NCBI GenBank assembly: GCA_016793465.1
Contig: JAEUJW010000022.1
Coordinates: forward strand, 1 to 64,000
Length of the DNA stretch: 64,000 nucleotides
DNA from: Myxococcales bacterium
Lineage (GTDB): Bacteria > Myxococcota > Polyangia > Nannocystales > Nannocystaceae
Direction: 5' to 3'
The number at the start of each line of letters is the position of its first letter. The first letter of the stretch is position 1. Below, piece by piece: positions 31,734-40,200 of the stretch. The notes beneath the pieces are model-generated. The model saw only the letters and a list, made by a program, of their open reading frames with translations. It was not told the origin of the DNA and made no database searches. Position numbers and translations under genes: made by a program.

Positions 31734-33670
31734 CCCCGACCCGCGCCAGCGTGCGCCGCCCCGCCAGCGGCGAGCGCCGCCGCCTGCTCGCGCTCGGCCT
31801 CGGCGTGGCCCTGCCGACCGTGCTGCTCGCGGTCGGCTGGTGGTTCGCCTCGCTGCGCGAGCAGTCGGCCCTCGCGCGCGAGCACGCCGCCAGCCAGCGC
31901 CAGTCGGCCGAGCGCATCGCCGCCGCCGTGCGCGAGGGCCTCGAGGAGCTGCGCCGCCGCGAGGACGCGCGCCCGTTCTACCTCTACAACCACTTCTACA
32001 GCCCGCCCGAGGTGCTCGCCGTCGGCGACGCCGTCGCCGTCTCGCCGCTGGCCGCCGAGCCCGACGACCCGCGCGTGCTCGGCTACTTCCAGGTCGACCC
32101 AGGCGACCGCGTGCGCACGCCCTACCCCGCCGACGACGCCGACCCCGGCCCCGAGCGCGCCCGCCGGGTCGCCGCCGTGGTCGCCTCGCCCGCGCTCGCC
32201 GCCCTGCGCGCGCTCAGCTTCGGCGACGCGCAGTCACCTGCCCTCGTGGCCATGTCCGATCGGACAGAGGGTCAGGCGCCGATCACCACCAACTACGGCT
32301 CGCTCGGCAACCAGGTCTACAACGACCTCGCCCAGGCCCAGATCGGCGACGAGAACGCCAACCTGCGCGTGCAGAAGCGCCAGATCCCCCTGACCAGCCG
32401 CAAGCAGGTCAGCTGGGACGCCATCCAGAGCCGCCAGAGCTCCTTCGTGCCGCCCAAACAGGCCGCCAGCGCCGCCCCGGTGTTCGAGCAGATCGCCATG
32501 AACTCCGCGCCCTCGCAGCAGGCCCCGCCGCCGCAACAGGCCGCACCGCAGGCCCCGCCGCCCGTACGCCCCGCCGCCCCGGCGCAGGAGTCCGAGGTCG
32601 ACTACACGCCGATGGCCTACCTCTCGCTCGCCGACCAGCTGGTGCTGCAGCGCGTCGTGTCGCACGCCGGCACCGGCTCGGTCCAGGGCGTGCTGCTCGA
32701 CCGCGGCTTCCTCGTCGACACCTGGCTGCCCGCCGTCGCCGAGCGCCACGCCCCCGCCGGCGGCGCGCTCGTCACCCGCGACCCCGCGGCCTGCGCCGCG
32801 CCCCACCCCGTCAGCGAGCACCTGCCCGGCGTCGCCCTCTGCTTCCCCTCCGCCTCGTCCGCGACGCCGCCGCCCGACCGCCTGGCCTTTCAGGCAGGTG
32901 CCCTGCTCGGCCTGATCCTCGTGGTCGGCGCCGGCGTGTTCGTGGTCGCCCGCGCGGCCCGCCGCGCCGACGAGCTCTCGGCCCAGAAGACCGCGTTCGT
33001 GTCGGCCGTCTCGCACGAGCTGCGCACGCCCCTGACCACCCTGCGCATGCACGCCGAGATGCTGCAAGAGGGCCTGGTCCCCCCGCAGTCGCTCGCGACC
33101 TTCCACGACGACCTCGTCCGCGAGAGTGTGCGCCTGAGCCGCCTGGTCGAGAACGTGCTCGCCGTGTCCCAGCTCGAGGAGGGCCGCCGCGTGCTCGACC
33201 CGCGCGCCGGCGACCTCGCCGATCACCTCCGCGAGGTGGTCGAGGGCCAGGCCCGCCACGTCGCCAGCAAGGGCTTCCCGCCGGTCGAGCTCGAGCTCCC
33301 CGACGACCCCGTGCCCTGCAAGTTCGACCGCCAGGCCATCGACCAGATCGTCGTCAACCTCCTCGACAACGCCCTGAAGTACGCCGCCGACGGCCCCGAC
33401 CGCGGCCTGCGCGTGAGCCTCGAGTGCGCGCCCGATCGCGCCGTGATCCACGTCGCCGACCGCGGCCCCGGCATCCCCGAGGCCGAGCGCGAGCGGGTGT
33501 TCGACCGCTTCTACCGCGTGCAGCGCGAGAGCACCGCCCACACCCCGGGCACTGGCCTCGGCCTCTCGCTGGTCCGCGACCTCGCCCGCGCCCACGGCGG
33601 CGACGTCCGCGTCGGCCCGCGCCCCGGCGGCGGCGCCGACTTCGAGGTCTGGATCCCACGCACCGCCTGA
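31730..33670 (+). CDS. Sensor histidine kinase
   Basis: 646 residues. TM1 is LALGLGVALPTVLLAVGWWF near residues 21-40. A large extracytoplasmic region (about 40-390) contains an unusual Gln/Pro/Ala-rich stretch (PSQQAPPPQQAAPQAPPP). TM2 is GALLGLILVVGAGVFVVARA. DHp: AVSHELRTPLTTLRMHAEML with His429; catalytic domain: N box NLLDNALKYA, G1 VADRGPGIPEA and G2 GTGLGLSLVRDLA. It phosphorylates the cognate regulator encoded upstream; the stimulus is unknown. Confidence 0.93.
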   Translation: MTPTRASVRRPASGERRRLLALGLGVALPTVLLAVGWWFASLREQSALAREHAASQRQSAERIAAAVREGLEELRRREDARPFYLYNHFYSPPEVLAVGDAVAVSPLAAEPDDPRVLGYFQVDPGDRVRTPYPADDADPGPERARRVAAVVASPALAALRALSFGDAQSPALVAMSDRTEGQAPITTNYGSLGNQVYNDLAQAQIGDENANLRVQKRQIPLTSRKQVSWDAIQSRQSSFVPPKQAASAAPVFEQIAMNSAPSQQAPPPQQAAPQAPPPVRPAAPAQESEVDYTPMAYLSLADQLVLQRVVSHAGTGSVQGVLLDRGFLVDTWLPAVAERHAPAGGALVTRDPAACAAPHPVSEHLPGVALCFPSASSATPPPDRLAFQAGALLGLILVVGAGVFVVARAARRADELSAQKTAFVSAVSHELRTPLTTLRMHAEMLQEGLVPPQSLATFHDDLVRESVRLSRLVENVLAVSQLEEGRRVLDPRAGDLADHLREVVEGQARHVASKGFPPVELELPDDPVPCKFDRQAIDQIVVNLLDNALKYAADGPDRGLRVSLECAPDRAVIHVADRGPGIPEAERERVFDRFYRVQRESTAHTPGTGLGLSLVRDLARAHGGDVRVGPRPGGGADFEVWIPRTA

Positions 33671-33772
33671 AACACCGCTCACCCGCGCGGCCCGCCGCGC
33701 ATGGACCAAACGGCCTGGCCGTGCGCCGGCCATCTGGACCTCCGCCGCCGCGCCGTGCATGCTGGCCTCATA

Positions 33773-34525
33773 ATGAAACAGCTGCTCTGCCCCGCCCTCG
33801 CCGCGATCCTCGTCGCCACCACGGCCGCCCCCGCGATGGCCAGCCCGATCGCCCGCAGCGTCCGCCCGTCCGTGCTCCCCGGCGCCGGCGCCGTGCTGGC
33901 CCTGCGGACCGACGCGCAGGAGGTCCAGCCGCAGCCGCAGCCGCAGCCCCAGCCCCAGCCTCAGCCGCAGCCGTACGCCCAGCCCCAGCCCTACCCGCAG
34001 CCGCAGCCGTACGCCCAGCCCCAGCCCTACCCCTACGCCCAGCCGCAGCCCTACCCCTACGCCCAGCCCCAGCCGTACGGGCAGTACCAGGAGCCGCCGC
34101 CGCCCCCGCGTCGCGCCCGCGCCGGCCTCATGATCTCCGGCTGGGTGATGTTCGGCGCCACGTACCTCGGCACCGCGGCGGTCGGCGCCGGCCTCATCGA
34201 CGCCAACGGGCCGTTTTGCGGCGACCGCCCCGGCGTGTGCAACAACGTCGGCACGTACATGCTGATCCCCGCGGTCGGCCCGTTCCTCGCCATCGGCCCC
34301 AGCGAGTCGGCCCTCGGATCGGTCACGCTGGCGTTCCTCGGCATCCTGCAGACCGCCGGCCTCGCCATGGGCATCGCCGGCACCGCCATGTTCGCCGCCG
34401 ACAAGCGGGCCGCCCGCGCCAACCAGGCCCTCGACGCCGACGGCGTCCGCCTCGGCAAGCGCCTGCGCGTCAACGCCTCCCCCCGCTGGGGCGGCGCCCA
34501 GCTCGGCCTCAAACTCCGCTTCTGA
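33773..34525 (+). CDS. Secreted/membrane protein with (PQPYAQ)n repeats
   Basis: 250 residues. A Sec signal peptide (LLCPALAAILVATTAAPAMA) is followed by about 55 residues of Pro/Gln/Tyr repeats (PQPQPYAQPQPYPY type). Then come hydrophobic helices (GLMISGWVMFGATYLGTAAVGAGLI, written here as two segments: GLMISGWVMFGATYL and GTAAVGAGLI; then LGILQTAGLAMGIAGTAMFA) and a short C-terminal beta end ASPRWGGAQLGLKLRF. Such repeat-plus-two-helix proteins are frequent in myxobacteria and of unknown function. A weak promoter (TGGACC, 17 bp, CATGCT) ends 9 nt before the ATG. Confidence 0.78.
   Translation: MKQLLCPALAAILVATTAAPAMASPIARSVRPSVLPGAGAVLALRTDAQEVQPQPQPQPQPQPQPQPYAQPQPYPQPQPYAQPQPYPYAQPQPYPYAQPQPYGQYQEPPPPPRRARAGLMISGWVMFGATYLGTAAVGAGLIDANGPFCGDRPGVCNNVGTYMLIPAVGPFLAIGPSESALGSVTLAFLGILQTAGLAMGIAGTAMFAADKRAARANQALDADGVRLGKRLRVNASPRWGGAQLGLKLRF
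33925..34085 (+). repeat. In-frame Pro/Gln/Tyr codon repeat
   Basis: Tandem CAGCCGCAGCCG and CAGCCCTACCCCTACGCC units (6-bp and 18-24-bp periods) encode the PQPQ/PYAQPQ tract. Likely variable in length between strains. Confidence 0.65.
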
Positions 34526-34563
34526 AATTTTAATGATTTCGATCGTGCGGAGAGACTAAAAAA

Positions 34564-35826
34564 TTACTGCGTCGCTTCGTCCGCCGGCACGTCGCGCTTG
34601 GCCGTCCTGGTGGCGACGAAGCAGCAGCTCGCGGCCAGCACGAGCGCCCCCGAGAAGCGCACGAACGCCTGCTCGGCCCCGCCGGGCCCGTCGGCGATCG
34701 CCCCGAACGCCGGCGGCGCCGCCATGTCGCCGAGGAAGTGCAGGATGAACACCGCCAGCGCGTAGGCCATGGCCCGCCGCTCGGCCGGCACGCAGTTGGC
34801 GATCTGGGTGTTGACCGCCGGCATGCACATGAACAGGCACGTCGCGCCGATCAGCATGGCCACGAAGATCGTCACGTGCGCGTCGGCGGTGAACCCGATC
34901 AGCAGCGCCGGCAGCGCCAGCGCGTAGGCGATGCCGGCGAGCAGCGCGTAGGCCCCGCGGGTGCGCCGCGCCAGGCGGTCGCCGAGCAGCCCGGCGAGCA
35001 GCATGCCGAGCACCCCGCCGACCAGCCCGATCACGCCGAGCGCCGTCGAGGCCTGCAGCTTGGTCATGCCGCGCTCCTGCTCGAAGAACGCGATGCCGAA
35101 GTGCAGCAGCGGCACCAGGATCATGACCGCGAACGCCTGGGCGAAGATGATGAGCATCAGCGTCTTGTTGCGCAGCAGCGCCACGTAGTCGCGCAGCCCA
35201 CCGCCGCCGTGCGCCTCGTCGGGCGCGCGGCGCAGCGGCTCGCGCAGCGTCAGCAGCAGCGCCGCGATCAGCAGCCCCGGCACGCCGCCGATGAAGAACG
35301 CGTTGTGCCAGCCGCCGAGGTAGGTCGTGCTCGCCCCGCCGAGCAGGTACCCCGCCGTGCCGCCGAGCGGCAGCCCGAGGTAGAACACCGACAGCGCCCG
35401 CCCGCGGACCCGCTCCGACATGAAGTCGACGATCAGCGTGGGCCCGATCACAAGGCAGCCCGCCTCGCCCACGCCGATCAAGAAGCGCGAGAGGTACAGC
35501 GCCAGCTTGCTGTCGGCCAGCCCGGTGCCGACCGTCGCCAGCGACCACACGAGCACGCAGATCGCGAACATCGCCGTGCGTCGCCAGCGGACCGCGGCCC
35601 ACCCGACGAGCGGCGCGCACACCATGTAGCCGAGCGTGAACGCCGACCACAGCGCGCCGAACTCCGGCTTCGTGAGCGTGAAGTGCCCGCGGATCTCCTG
35701 CTCGAGGGCGCTGACGAGCTGGCGGTCGAGGTAGTTGAGGAAGTTGGCGACACAGACCACCCCGAGCGCGAACGCGAGGTAGCTGCGGGAGAACGGCGGG
35801 CGGTCGGCCATCGGCGGGCGAAGCAT
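34564..35826 (-). CDS. MFS transporter (spinster-like)
   Basis: 420 residues with twelve predicted helices. FLNYLDRQLVSALEQEI in helix 1 is typical of spinster-like MFS proteins, WAAVRWRRTAMF is the helix 2-3 loop motif, and SRFLIGVGEAGCLVIGPTLI lies in helix 4. DRLARRTRGAYALLAG repeats the A-motif in the second half. Substrate unknown; an efflux or lipid/organic-anion role is possible. Divergent from a TetR gene, its probable regulator. CCGAGGAGG lies before ATG 35826. Its stop lies in an unusually AT-rich 40-bp junction (34526-34566) with the convergent gene. Confidence 0.86.
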   Translation of the reverse strand: MLRPPMADRPPFSRSYLAFALGVVCVANFLNYLDRQLVSALEQEIRGHFTLTKPEFGALWSAFTLGYMVCAPLVGWAAVRWRRTAMFAICVLVWSLATVGTGLADSKLALYLSRFLIGVGEAGCLVIGPTLIVDFMSERVRGRALSVFYLGLPLGGTAGYLLGGASTTYLGGWHNAFFIGGVPGLLIAALLLTLREPLRRAPDEAHGGGGLRDYVALLRNKTLMLIIFAQAFAVMILVPLLHFGIAFFEQERGMTKLQASTALGVIGLVGGVLGMLLAGLLGDRLARRTRGAYALLAGIAYALALPALLIGFTADAHVTIFVAMLIGATCLFMCMPAVNTQIANCVPAERRAMAYALAVFILHFLGDMAAPPAFGAIADGPGGAEQAFVRFSGALVLAASCCFVATRTAKRDVPADEATQ

Positions 35827-35926
35827 AAAGGCCCGCGCACCTCCTCGGTTGTGAAATCTGTTCTAGTCGTCCAGAAGCCTGTGCGGGCGCGACCGAACGC
35901 GAAAGCCCGCGCGCCCGAACGGCGAA

Positions 35927-35948
35927 CGAACGCTGTGCCTCGCGTTCG
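35927..35948. repeat. Inverted repeat CGAACGC-N8-GCGTTCG
   Basis: Perfect 7-bp arms in the MFS/TetR intergenic region; a second possible regulator site. Confidence 0.4.
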
Positions 35949-35963
35949 GCGAGCACGCGGCGC

Positions 35964-35982
35964 ACGCTGTGACCCACAGCGT
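35964..35982. promoter_or_regulatory. TetR-type operator: ACGCTGTG-ACC-CACAGCGT
   Basis: A perfect palindrome with 8-bp arms whose right end touches the -35 of the tetR promoter (35982-35987). Position and symmetry fit autorepression and control of the divergent MFS gene. Confidence 0.6.
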
Positions 35983-36010
35983 TGACCGCTTGGGTTGAGA
36001 CCGGTACACC
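35982..36010 (+). promoter_or_regulatory. Promoter TTGACC-N17-TACACC, 7 nt before GTG 36018
   Basis: -35 at 35982-35987 and -10 at 36005-36010. Transcription would begin at or next to the GTG start, giving a leaderless mRNA. Confidence 0.55.
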
Positions 36011-36017
36011 GGGAGAC

Positions 36018-36623
36018 GTGGCTGCTGTGCTTCCCGGCGAGGTGCCGACCGATGAACGCACGCGACGGATCCTCGACGCCGCGGTGCACCTCGCCGAGGC
36101 CGGCGGCTTCGCGGCGGTGCGCCTGCGCGAGGTCGCCCAGACGTCCGGCGTGGCCCTCGGCACCGTCTACAAGCGCTTCCGCAGCAAAGAGGACCTGCTG
36201 GTCGGCGTGCTCAGCGTCGAGGTCCACGACCTGCGCGCGCGCCTCGGCGCCGCCCCGATCACCGGCGACTCGCCGGTGCAGCGGGTCGTCGCGTTCTTCG
36301 CCTTCCTCACCGACTTCCTGTGCGACCGCCCCAACTTCGGCCGCGCCGTGGTCCGCTCGGCCGCGTCCGGCGAGCCCGCGCTGTCCGAGCGCCTCGCCCA
36401 GTTCCACAGCGTGCTCTTCGAGCTCAGCCTCGTCGCCCTGCGCGGCGACTCCGACCGCACGCCGAGCGCCGCCGAGGCCGCGATGCTCGCCGCCCTCCAG
36501 CAGGTGTGGTTCGCCGCCCTGTGCGGCTGGGCCGGCGCGCTCCACTCCAAGACCGGCGTGGTCGACCAGGTCGCGTCCGCCGCCCGCCTGATGCACCACG
36601 GCGTCGATCGCCTGTCCGCCTGA
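36018..36623 (+). CDS. TetR family transcriptional regulator
   Basis: 201 residues. The N-terminal HTH spans TRRILDAAVHLAEAGGF and VRLREVAQTSGVALGTVYKR then FRSKEDLLVGVL, a classic TetR domain. The C-terminal ligand-binding half is helical (VVAFFAFLTDFLCDRPNFGRA). GTG 36018 is preferred over the upstream TTG 35982 because the operator and promoter occupy 35964-36010. It probably represses the divergent MFS gene and itself. Confidence 0.88.
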   Translation: MAAVLPGEVPTDERTRRILDAAVHLAEAGGFAAVRLREVAQTSGVALGTVYKRFRSKEDLLVGVLSVEVHDLRARLGAAPITGDSPVQRVVAFFAFLTDFLCDRPNFGRAVVRSAASGEPALSERLAQFHSVLFELSLVALRGDSDRTPSAAEAAMLAALQQVWFAALCGWAGALHSKTGVVDQVASAARLMHHGVDRLSA

Positions 36624-36687
36624 TCGCCGTCGCCGGTCCAGGAGGCGTCGGCGACGGGCGCGGGCCGTCGACGCGGGGGTTCGTCCG

Positions 36688-38562
36688 TCACCGCGACGTC
36701 GCGCCCGCGCTCGCCTCGCCCGGATCCCCCACCGCCGCGTCGGGCGCGTCGAGCACCACCGACGCCGGCTCCGGCTCCCACTCGACCACCGCGATCGCCG
36801 GCACGAACTCGGCCAGCCGCGGGTACCGCGTCGACGCGCGCCGCCCGAGCTCCGCCTCGCACGCGCGCGCCTCCGGCGTGAACACCAGGAACTCCGCCGC
36901 CCGCTGCACGCAGTACTCGAGCGCACGCTCCGCCTCCACCAGCCACGGCGCCGCCTGCTCGCCCAGCGCCGCGCAGTAGGCCGCCTCCACCGCCGGCGTC
37001 AGCCCCTTCGGCACGCGCAGCGCCAGCAGCCTCGCCGCCATCGTCCGCTCGAGCGCCGCCCTGCGCCCCGCCGCCGCCAGCGACTGCTCCGCCACCCGCG
37101 CCGTCACCACCTCCTCGAGGCGCCGGCGCACCACCTCCGCCTGCCGCGTCAGGGCCTGGTAGAACGCGTTGAACGCCTGCATCGACGCGCGCTCGACCTC
37201 CCGCTCCCGCGCCGTCCTGGCCCGCCCCCGCGACAGCGGCCAGCGCAGCGCCGGCGTCTCGATCGCCATCAACGCCTCGAGCTCCGCGTCCGCCTCGAGC
37301 CGCCGCACCAGCGCCGTCGCCTCGCGCAGCGCCGCCGCCCGCCGCGGGTCCTCGAGCTTGTCGACCTCGACGGCCCGCTCGAGCGCCCGCGCCCGCGCGA
37401 AGTGCTCGCGCGCCGCCGCCACCAGCCTCGCGTCGCGCGCGTGCAGCGAGAACTGCTCCGAAGCCGCCGCCGCACACACCCGCGCGCGCCCCTGCTGCAC
37501 CGCCACCGGGGCCCCCGCCTCCGCCTGCGCCGCTGCCCCCGCCTTCGCCTGCGCCGGGGTCCTCGCCTCCGCCTGCGCCGCTGCCCCCGCCTCCGCCTGC
37601 GCCGCTGCCCCCGCCTTCGCCTGCGCCGGGGCCCCCGCCTTCACCTGCGCCGGGGCCCCCGCCTCCGCCTGCGCCGGGGCCCCCGCCTTCGCCTGCGCCG
37701 GTCCGGCCTTCGCCTGCGCCGGTCCGGCCTGCGCCGTCCAGCCCGTCACGCACAGCCCCGGCGGCCCGTCGACCCCGCGCTGCGCGCACGCCCGTCGCCA
37801 CAGCAGCCGCCCCGCCTCGACGCTGGCGACGATCGTCCGGTCGACCCCGCCCGCGCGCGCGTACCCCTGCAAGTACGCCTCGACGAGCTTCAGGCGCTCC
37901 GCGTCGTCGCGCGCGAGCTGCCAGCCCGCCATCTGCACCTCCGCCGCCCGGCCCGGATCCTCGCCGCCGTACATCCGCAGCAACAGCGCCCAGTCGGCCC
38001 GCGCCTCGCTCCACTGCTCGAGCCCCGCCCGGATCGCCATCGCGTCGTACAACGCGTCCCGCGCCTCGGCCTGCTTCGGCGCCATCCGCACGAGCCGTTC
38101 GAAGTCCTCCGCCGCCCGCGCGTACAGCCCGACCGCGAACGCCAGCCTCCCGGACCGCAGCGACGCCCGCGGCGCCAGCTCGCTCCGCGGGTAGCGCTCG
38201 ACCACCACCCGCCACAGCCGAAGCGCCGCCCCCGGCGCGTGCCCGGCCGCGCACGCCGCCGCGTTGAACAGCAGCTCGTCGCCCCGCCGGTCGAGCAATC
38301 GGTGCTCGTTGTACGCCGCCACGTACGCCGCCGTGCACGCAGCCGCCGCGGCCCTCGCCTCCGCCTCCCCGCTCGCCGCCGCGAACCGCTTCGACGCCGC
38401 GTCCGCCTGCGCCCGCGCCCGCCCTGCCGCCTCCGCCGCGTCCGCCTCGACCGCCTTGCCCGGCCCCGCCGGGCGCAGCACCGCCGCGAACGGGTCCCTC
38501 GCCTCCGCGGCCTCCGCAGGCGCCGCGGCGCTCACCCCCAGCACGACCAGCGCCCACAGCAT
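36688..38562 (-). CDS. Large Ala-rich secreted protein with TPR-like region and an 8-residue repeat tract
   Basis: 624 residues. A Sec signal (MLWALVVLGVSAAAPAEA) is followed by helical Ala/Arg-rich sequence with TPR-like pairs such as LFNAAACAAGHAPGAALRLW and GLYARAAEDFERLVRMAPKQ. Near residues 275-350 is a tract of AQAxAGAP repeats encoded by a 24-bp minisatellite. The C-terminal half is long amphipathic helix with a final DAPDAAVGDPGEASAGATSR. Probably a periplasmic scaffold in the style of myxobacterial tetratricopeptide proteins; function unknown. Confidence 0.7.
   Translation of the reverse strand: MLWALVVLGVSAAAPAEAAEARDPFAAVLRPAGPGKAVEADAAEAAGRARAQADAASKRFAAASGEAEARAAAAACTAAYVAAYNEHRLLDRRGDELLFNAAACAAGHAPGAALRLWRVVVERYPRSELAPRASLRSGRLAFAVGLYARAAEDFERLVRMAPKQAEARDALYDAMAIRAGLEQWSEARADWALLLRMYGGEDPGRAAEVQMAGWQLARDDAERLKLVEAYLQGYARAGGVDRTIVASVEAGRLLWRRACAQRGVDGPPGLCVTGWTAQAGPAQAKAGPAQAKAGAPAQAEAGAPAQVKAGAPAQAKAGAAAQAEAGAAAQAEARTPAQAKAGAAAQAEAGAPVAVQQGRARVCAAAASEQFSLHARDARLVAAAREHFARARALERAVEVDKLEDPRRAAALREATALVRRLEADAELEALMAIETPALRWPLSRGRARTAREREVERASMQAFNAFYQALTRQAEVVRRRLEEVVTARVAEQSLAAAGRRAALERTMAARLLALRVPKGLTPAVEAAYCAALGEQAAPWLVEAERALEYCVQRAAEFLVFTPEARACEAELGRRASTRYPRLAEFVPAIAVVEWEPEPASVVLDAPDAAVGDPGEASAGATSR
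37500..37735 (-). repeat. 24-bp minisatellite inside the 36688 gene
   Basis: About ten in-frame units of 24 bp encode AQA[EK]AG[AP][AP]. Neighbouring units differ at only a few positions, indicating recent slippage or recombination. Confidence 0.75.
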
Positions 38563-38632
38563 CGCGCCATCTTCCCACCCGCCGCCGCCCCCCGGCAAGC
38601 CCCGCCCGGACGGCGCCCGAGCGGCCCCGTCG

Positions 38633-40111
38633 TCACCGTCGCAGATCGGAGAGCCCCTGGACCATCCGCCGGACCGCTTCTCGCAGCTTCCGCTCGTCCA
38701 GCCCCGCGAAGCCCACGCGCACGCAGTCCGAGCGCCGACCCTCGAACATGAAGCGCCGCCCCGCCGCGAACCGCACCCCGCGGGCCAGCGCGCTGCGCTC
38801 CCACGCCTCGACATCGACGCCCTCGGCGGCCCGCAGCCACATCGCCATGCCGCCCTGGGGCAGCGCGAACGCCACGCGCCCGCCGAGCTGCTCGTGCAGC
38901 GCGGCCGCCAGCGCGTCGCGCCGCCCGAGGTAGATCTTCCGCACCCGCCGCACGTGCCGCTGGACCTCGCCGTCCTCGAGCAGCTCGGCCACCGCCGCCT
39001 CGATCGCCGCGTCGCCCTGCAGGTCGAGCGTCGAGCGCAGCACCGTCAGCCGCTCGACCAGCGGCGGCGGGGCCACCACGTAGCCGACGCGCAGCCCCGG
39101 GGCCAGCACCTTCGACAGCGTGCCGACGTAGATCACCGACCCGACCGCGTCCGTGCTCGCCAGCGGCAGCACCGGCCGGCCCTCGTAGTGGAACTCGTGG
39201 TCGTAGTCGTCCTCCACCAGCGCCATCCGCTGCGCGCGGGCCAGCTGCAGCAGGGCGATGCGCCGGCCCGGCGACAGCGTCACCGTGGTCGGGTAGTGGT
39301 GGTGCGGCGTCAGGTACACCGCCCGCACGCGCTCGCGCTCACACAGCGCCGCCAGCTGCGCGACCACCAGCCCCTCCGCGTCGACCGCGATCGGCACCAG
39401 CCGCGCCCCCGCGCGCTTGAACGCCTCCCACGCCGGCCGGTAGCCCGGGTCCTCGACCGCCACCACCTCGCCCGGCCGCACGATCGCCTGGGCCACCAGG
39501 AACAGCCCCATCTGGCTGCCGTGCGTCGGCAGCACGTGCTCCGGCCCGGCCGCCAGCCCGCGCGTCGCCGACAGCATGGTCGCCAGCGCCGCGCGCAGGC
39601 GCGGGTGCCCGCCCGCGTCGCTGTAGCCGAGCAGCCCGCGCGCGTCGGCCCGCAGCGCCCGGCGATACGCCCGCGCGATCGCCCCCGCCGGGGCCAGCCC
39701 CGCGTCGGGCACCCCGCCGAGCAGCGCCAGCGTGCCCGGCGGATCGTTCGGCGTGAGGCGGAACGGCTCGATCGCCGGCGGCAGCTCGTAGCCCGGCCGC
39801 GTCGGCACCGCCGCGCGCAGCGACGCCGACCCGGCCGAGGCCCGCGGCGTCGGCTCCGGCAGCGCCTGCGACACGAACGTCCCGCGCGCCGGCGTCGCCT
39901 CGATCCAGCCCTCCGCCGTCAGCTCCGCGTAGGCCGCGACCACCGTGTTGCGGTGCACGCCGAGCGTCTCGGCCAGCGCGCGCGAGCTCGGCAGCGGGTC
40001 GCCCGGGCGCAGGCGGCCGCGCCGGATCTCCGCCGCCATCGCCTGGGCGATCCGCACGAACCGCGGCCGGTCGCCGGCCGCCTCGATCACGAACGTCTGC
40101 ACCCACCGCAT
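38633..40111 (-). CDS. MocR-type (GntR HTH plus aminotransferase domain) regulator
   Basis: 492 residues from ATG 40111 (ATG 40147 is also possible). The N-terminal GntR winged helix (VRIAQAMAAEIRRGRLRPGD then LPSSRALAETLGVHRNTVVAAYAEL) is joined to a fold-type I PLP domain. In that domain, THGSQMGLFLVAQAI, VEDPGYRP, VEDDYDHEF and the PLP-Lys region YVGTLSKVLAPGLRVGY are intact. MocR proteins sense PLP or amino-compound ligands. It is divergent from a PNPOx-like/GNAT fusion gene, the classical target arrangement, and TGGACC repeats lie between them. Confidence 0.9.
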   Translation of the reverse strand: MRWVQTFVIEAAGDRPRFVRIAQAMAAEIRRGRLRPGDPLPSSRALAETLGVHRNTVVAAYAELTAEGWIEATPARGTFVSQALPEPTPRASAGSASLRAAVPTRPGYELPPAIEPFRLTPNDPPGTLALLGGVPDAGLAPAGAIARAYRRALRADARGLLGYSDAGGHPRLRAALATMLSATRGLAAGPEHVLPTHGSQMGLFLVAQAIVRPGEVVAVEDPGYRPAWEAFKRAGARLVPIAVDAEGLVVAQLAALCERERVRAVYLTPHHHYPTTVTLSPGRRIALLQLARAQRMALVEDDYDHEFHYEGRPVLPLASTDAVGSVIYVGTLSKVLAPGLRVGYVVAPPPLVERLTVLRSTLDLQGDAAIEAAVAELLEDGEVQRHVRRVRKIYLGRRDALAAALHEQLGGRVAFALPQGGMAMWLRAAEGVDVEAWERSALARGVRFAAGRRFMFEGRRSDCVRVGFAGLDERKLREAVRRMVQGLSDLRR

Positions 40112-40134
40112 CCGTCGTTCGTAGCGCACGCCGG

Positions 40135-40178
40135 CTGGACCAGTCAAATTCGCAAAACTGGACCTTTTGAGTGGTCCA
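40135..40178. promoter_or_regulatory. Putative MocR operator: two direct and one inverted TGGACC box
   Basis: CTGGACC at 40135-40141 and 40158-40164 (23-bp period) and inverted GGTCCA at 40173-40178, in the 89-bp divergent region. MocR regulators bind such direct-repeat plus inverted sets. Confidence 0.5.
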
Positions 40179-40200
40179 ACGCGCGCGCATCCTCGGAGGC

